Below are positions 58,647 through 64,000 of a stretch of DNA of 64,000 nucleotides, in pieces (within the stretch, counting starts at the first letter, position 1; each line of letters begins with the position of its first letter). The DNA lies in contig OZ020267.1 in NCBI GenBank assembly GCA_963971225.1, positions 124,001 to 188,000 of the forward strand. Direction: 5' to 3'. The DNA comes from Melieria omissa (lineage: Eukaryota > Arthropoda > Insecta > Diptera > Ulidiidae). The notes under the pieces were generated by a model that did no database searches, was not told the origin of the DNA, and saw only the letters and a list, made by a program, of their open reading frames with translations. A program made the translations under genes and the position numbers.

Positions 58647-61339
58647 ACTAAAAATTGCAAATGTTTAAATTTTCTTGGCATACTATCGCATTTTTTAAAT
58701 TTCTTACACACAGTGACATAGTCACTACGTGGTACTTTACGCAGTTTTTTGTTTTTTTTTCAAAAATTTGAACTTGTAAATGTAAAAAAAATTTAATAAA
58801 AAATGTATTTATACAAAGCGAAAGCTTAATAAACAAATACACATAAGCGTCTTGCAGAAATAAATAAGACCATAGTTAATATAAAGGTTTAATTTTCAAT
58901 TATTCAATTCAATCAAAATTCAATTTAACATTTAATAGTATGAGGTGCTTTGCTCTCTCGTCATAACCTAAAGATATTACTAGTTGAATTAAAAGGTTCC
59001 TATATGCCGATTTCAACGCTGTTTTACTCAAATTTTTTTAGATACTCCATATTAAAAAGTGTAAGTGCCTGAGCGATGGCGCACCCATTTGCCCCATGCT
59101 TTTTCTTCCAGTCGAAAAATAAGACAATTTCAATGTGACAATTTTGTGATTCGAACAACTGAGGCGGTAACTGCGGTGATCCTTACCAAGTTCTTTCAAC
59201 ATTTCCTAAAACAGACTAGACTAGACAACGGTAATAATAAGAACTTTCGATGTTTATTGATAAAAAATCGATATACTTGTATATTTAGCCACAATTTGCG
59301 TACTTCTCAAGCGAAAATATTTTCTTAGAACTTCTACAATAAACATAAGCTCAGAAAAGATAATTTTTCTCACAGTTCGTACTGTGCGCACTGAACGAAA
59401 TGAGGCCCCAATAGGAGTGACAGCAACGCTTTAGACCTTTATCTCACCTCTAGTGGAGTAACATTAATTAGCCAACGTAATAACATTAATGCAATAAAAT
59501 ATCAACACGTAGTCACGACTGGACGCAGGTACGTACCTAAACTTGGCTATGTGAGCAAGTGTACGTGCGAAAGTATGGTTCGCACTTTTTTCGTACTAGC
59601 GCACCACCCCGTCAAGCCCACAAAATGTCATCAACAGCCTATGGCTAGCAAACAGAGGAGCAACGGCAGCTGTCTGCGCATGGCTGTGTGCGTGCAAGTC
59701 TCTACAGGCAAGTAGCGCAGTGATGTGTACTTTTTATCGCCAATGACTGCACCAGCCGGCGATAACGTGTTTACGCATTGAGACATGCTCATCCTACGCT
59801 GCAACGGCCCCTTGGCTTTCGCAGAAAGTGTCATCCATCGAATGCTGAGTGCGTGCTGGACCGTGGTGCGCAACAGCGGATTATTAAACTAGGACTAAAT
59901 AGATACAAAAACCGGTTACCCAGTGTTAAGCGCTGCTACTTCTTTTAATTTATACATCGAGTGCATTCTGTTTTCATTAAAAATTTTGCAACTTAAATTT
60001 TTTCTTGTGTCACCTGTTTTTACTGAGGATGCTGAATAGAATTAATATATATGTTGCGTGTGCAAAGCATAGTGGGAAAACTGCATCTCGGCTGTTAGCT
60101 GTCGTCTTAGTGCAGCTGCAGCTCGTCACACATTCTGTTTATCGCCGAATACATGTATTTTTATCTCTTAACCTGCGATTATGACATGTTGGAGTTAAAT
60201 ATGCTAATTTCATTACAAGTTTGGTGGTGCCGCTCTATGCGTAGTGATTGTAGACATTAATTTTTGTTGTAACTACTTGTGGATTATTTAATCTCACACG
60301 TTGGTGAAACTGTTAACGCCTTAACAACCCAACGTCAATGAGAGTCATAACATTGTCCACTGACGGGGAGAATACGTCGACTGCACAGCAAAAAAGAACG
60401 CGTCTGAATGAGTGCCAGCAATTGGTACAGTATTATCGAGTACTGTCAGGTTTCCTATGTGGGAAGCTTTAAAGCCGTAAGCGTACAAAGTATGCAATTT
60501 TAGCAACGTTACGAAACCACTAACACGTTTCAGTAAATAACCTAATTATGTCGGTTTGTTTTCACGAATTTGGCATCTAAACTTGTACGTACATCCACAT
60601 AAATATTTGTACATATTCGTTTTTACGAGAGGAAACCCTCATTATGGTTAGATGCCGCCATGGTCCAAATTTTCCAAATCTTAAACAAATGTATAGCTTA
60701 TAAATAACTTGACTTGATCGCGGTCCGATTTATCGAACTCATTATATTTTAGTTAGCCGTGAAATAAGATTTAAGTTAGGAAACCAAATTCCGTTTCAAA
60801 TTCAACTTTGACAATTATTATAATACGGCTTAATATGCATATTTGTATAAGAATGCAAGCTGCTGGTAGATTTCTAACAAATTTAGTATAACAAATTTTG
60901 TTTGGTAAACTTTGGTTAACATAAGAAATAAACAAATTTTCATGTTAATAGGTAGACCAATACATTGTTTCCTAGTTGGGAGTTTGATTTAAAGTGTTTA
61001 GCCAGCCACAAATCGTGAGAATGGAAATTGCTGCCGCAACATCAAATACGCGTAAGAATGATTTGTATGCAATGCGAATTATGTGGTGGCATGTAAGAGG
61101 GTGTCTTATCCCCACAGTGCACATAAACTGCACGTCAAGCATGGCTAAAGTTTTCGTAGAAACACGAATTTGTTTAGCCTTTTTCACGAACTCGTCTATA
61201 AAGAGATATGTATGTAAAGAAAGGTATAATGCAAAGTTGCTTTTGCAGATGTAAATGTGCTTTACTTGGGATACAATTTGTAATCTTTAGAACATGCACA
61301 TTCATATGTACATAATGACACGACAGTCCAATTATGAAA
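58647..61339. other. Non-coding stretch, nothing recognised
   Basis: Open frames of 60-87 codons without coding signal. G+C-richer patches at about 59620-59880 and 60050-60130 could be regulatory, but no specific site is called. Confidence 0.45.
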
Positions 61340-61343
61340 TTAA

Positions 61344-61741
61344 GGCCTACGACTACGGTTTTGAAAAAAAAATTAAGATTTTCGCATTTTTTTGTTCACT
61401 TATTATTTTTTTAAATAAACAATTTTCAATATTTTTGGCTGATTGTGGTTCGTTTATTAGAAAAAACCCTAAGGAACATTTCGAAAAAATTTGGTGACGA
61501 TTGGTTCATTCCAGCGCCTTCAATCACTTCCGTAAGGTCCGAAAATGTGGTTCTGAGAAAAACGCGTTTAAAGTTTAAAGCGCGCTCGGCCAGTGCTCTA
61601 CACTGCTCTATGTAACGGCCTGTAACTTTTGTAATTTTTCAGATTTTGATCTGAAATTTCTGGAGCACATTTTTGAAACATATATCTACACGATAAGGCA
61701 AAAAAAAATTGTTTTTTTTTTCCACAAGGTGAGAACCTGCC
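61344..61741. mobile_element. Possible TTAA-bounded element, weak ends
   Basis: TTAA occurs at 61340-61343 and 61742-61745, followed inward on both sides by GGC (ttaaggcctacgac / ttaaggcaggttctcacc). Beyond GGC the ends do not match well, so paired terminal repeats are not shown. The interior is AT-rich with the kind of text seen in the other 0.4-0.7 kb non-autonomous elements here. Confidence 0.25.
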
Positions 61742-62134
61742 TTAAGTATTTCAAAGAGTAGCTGAGCGGAGCTTAGCCAGAAGATTGTGCATATGTGCTC
61801 AAATCAACGTTTTACCTTATGTCTAAATTTCACTTATTTTTTTTGTATTTAAATTACTAGCCAATGTATACAATAACAATTCCTATTTTCCTATTCCTGA
61901 AACATTCGCTAAATCAAAGAATTTTGGTAGAATTTTTTTATTTGAAACGATCTTTCTTATTTGGAATCCGGATTCGTTAAACAAAATTAAGTTCGGTTGA
62001 GAATTAATTAGTTATAGAAACTCATCTGGAACATTCTTTGTTAATTCGCTGTGTATTGAACAATCCGATGATTATTTGTTTTTTGGCGGTAAATCATATG
62101 ACATCCTATCATGGTTATAAATTTTCAACATTAA

Positions 62135-62859
62135 GGGGGTCTTCCGCAGTGACGGCTTCAAAAATTCGAAATTTTTTTTATTACATTTTCATAATCTCAA
62201 CGTATTTACAATTCAAACTGTGAAAGTATTTTTCCAATATCTCGAAAATTCCGAAAGTTATGGGATGTCAAAATCGGCGCGCCGACCGAAAAATTATCTT
62301 AACCCAAAACTTAAATCCTCTTTTTCTCGAAACCATGTTTTTCAAACTGGTAGACATAATATCTCAAGTTCTACTAAGCCGATTTGCTCAAATTTTAACT
62401 GAATATTCTACATACATGTCGCTATCGTACTGTCTAAAATTGTGTCTATACAATAAGTAGTTTTTTCTTAATCCAACATTTACTTTGAAAAAAAAACCCT
62501 CAAATCACATTTTTTTTTTTAATTTGCATAACTTTTCTAAATTTCAATATTTTTACTTTTCCGTAGTTCACACGATAGCTGACGTTACACAGATTCTAAA
62601 AAAATTTTTGTTTTTTGTTTTAGACTTCCGAGACAGCTGCAATCAGGTCTACCGTTTTCCTCTGCGCTGGAAACGACTTACTTTCAACTCGCTCTGGAAG
62701 CCGTAATTTTTGTGTATGCGAACATTAAAAATTATTTTGTGTACATGAAATATGTATAAATATATGGCAGAAAACAAAAATTGAATATCTTTTATATTTT
62801 CTGAGAAAAAAATTCTTGAAATTCTACCAGAAAAAGGCGCGTGACTACGGAAGACCCCC
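62135..62859. mobile_element. TTAA-flanked non-autonomous DNA element, copy 2
   Basis: The ends GGGGGTCTTCCGCAGTGACG and, read inward from the right, GGGGGTCTTCCGTAGTCACG are flanked by TTAA (62131-62134 and 62860-62863). It is collinear with 13346-14079 over its whole 725 bp with scattered substitutions and small indels. Both ends of this copy have TCTTCC where both ends of the other copy have TATTCC. No transposase; the open frames inside (62220-62402, 62260-62460, 62485-62706) are incidental. Confidence 0.82.
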
Positions 62860-62863
62860 TTAA

Positions 62864-64000
62864 AAGGTTTAAATTAAATTTAATTCAAAATTCTTAGGTT
62901 TCCGTAAGAAATGTATTTAGTACACAAAGTGTTTTATTGAAAAATACGTGTAGTTGAATGCCTTAGAATAATATTCCCGAATATCCCGGAAAAATAGTAC
63001 CAGTAAAAATTGTCCGGGATAGCTATCCCTAGTTTCCATGCAATGCCCTTTGCCGCTGGGTATGTATGTATGCAAATGTGTTTAGCTATGTAACGCACGT
63101 GTTGTAATTGTATTAGTCGCTTATATGGCCTTATGTTGATTTGATGTAAATAAATTTTATTTGGCACAACATTCCTCATGTCCCCGCCATGGAATGGACA
63201 AAAGTCTGAAGAACGAAATGTGTGGCATAAGCATATTGCACAAAGCCGGCTTGTGAGTGTGTAGACGTGTGAGCTACCATTGCAGATGGCGTGCAAAATG
63301 CAAATATTGTTAGCAGTGGCGTCTCCAAGCGTCACCCGATTGCAAAGTACTGCCAGTCCAAAGACCAGACCTCACTGCCCAAACCGCACTCCCTATCATT
63401 AGCTCCACTCAAATAGCATGTGGTGTTTAGTGTGGCTTTTGTTTTTGCATTATACTTTAGCAGCCAAGAGGTAAAATAAATAATTATTCTCACTTTAATT
63501 TGCTTGAAATTGCGTGCGCTTTGTAGCATGCAGCTGTGTATGTTAGATATATTTAATAATACGAGCAATGCAACGGGTGGAAATGGGGAACGAGTCCCTC
63601 CCATCAAATAGCAATAATCAAATAAACAAGCAAATAGCCGACTAACAAAGTGTTTATTTGTGAATTAAATTGTTGTGCATGTTGAGAAAATTTAATTTCA
63701 AATTAAATTTTAACAAGTAATTGCAGTTAAGTAGCAAAGTTTGCTAATAAGCTCTAAATTCCCACTCACAACACTAGATACTTTTCATAATTACATTTCG
63801 ATTTCTAATTTGGATTGTCATGAAGACTCGCTAAAATTGCGAAAATTTTTTCTTAAATTTCCATTCGTTTAGAATGCGTCGATAAGCCACAATGGTACTC
63901 ATAAACACGGTATACATTATACATTGTGATCTGTTCAAATGATTAACTATCCGTTTAATTGAGAGATAACCATATTTTATTAAGACCTCACACATTGGTT
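62864..64000. other. Non-coding stretch to the window end
   Basis: Open frames at 62934-63335 and 63332-63607 (minus) have no recognisable domain, splice context or codon bias. Nothing else is supported. Confidence 0.45.

Noticed and set aside
59631..59873. 80-codon minus-strand open frame in a G+C-richer patch
   Set aside because: Higher G+C alone lengthens open frames; no domain or supporting signal seen.
62934..63335. 133-codon minus-strand open frame
   Set aside because: Long for the region but composition is unstructured, no family recognised, no splice or start context; kept out as unsupported.

Overview
The window looks like AT-rich, gene-poor, transposon-rich nuclear DNA of a higher fly (Diptera, Brachycera). 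A tephritid-type genome is plausible, but the species cannot be fixed from the sequence alone. The one gene that can be identified with certainty is the minus-strand dopamine receptor gene Dop1R2 (DAMB/DopR99B type). It is recovered here as three spliced coding exons (23983-22386, 17683-17602, 16673-16584) that join in frame to a 589-residue rhodopsin-family receptor. A further phase-compatible 90-bp terminal exon lies at 8728-8639. It ends in UGA-C and is followed in frame by 218 sense codons with coding character, down to a UAA at 7982. This makes it a candidate alternative C-terminus with stop-codon readthrough.

Layout. 1-7.9 kb: non-coding DNA with a Tc1 relic, short inverted-repeat elements and local duplications. 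8-24 kb: the Dop1R2 locus, whose introns and 3' region hold many MITE-like, mariner-like and tRNA-derived insertions and AAT/TCTA microsatellites. 24-30 kb: further inverted-repeat elements, a probable broken coding relic at 28.1-28.5 kb, then a polypurine tract and a 129-bp near-perfect palindrome. 30.13-53.245 kb: one satellite array of 25 full and one partial copy of an 898-bp unit, itself made of five diverged monomers of about 180 bp (a higher-order repeat). The array runs into a 200-N assembly gap. 53.4-64 kb: unique and repetitive non-coding DNA with mariner-like and piggyBac-like fragments, a second copy of a TTAA-flanked element and one candidate first coding exon (57145-57063, minus).

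How the parts relate. Dop1R2 encodes a plasma-membrane D1-like dopamine receptor. The alternative last exons would change only the cytoplasmic tail after helix 8. The TTAA-flanked 0.7-kb elements at 13.3 and 62.1 kb (and probably 24.3 kb) have the target-site type of piggyBac elements, and a piggyBac-like transposase fragment is present at 58.2-58.6 kb, so a non-autonomous/autonomous relationship is possible but unproven. The satellite has the size and organisation expected of (peri)centromeric or other heterochromatic DNA. Its sharp, undecayed left edge beside a palindrome means that a real boundary and an assembly join both have to be considered.
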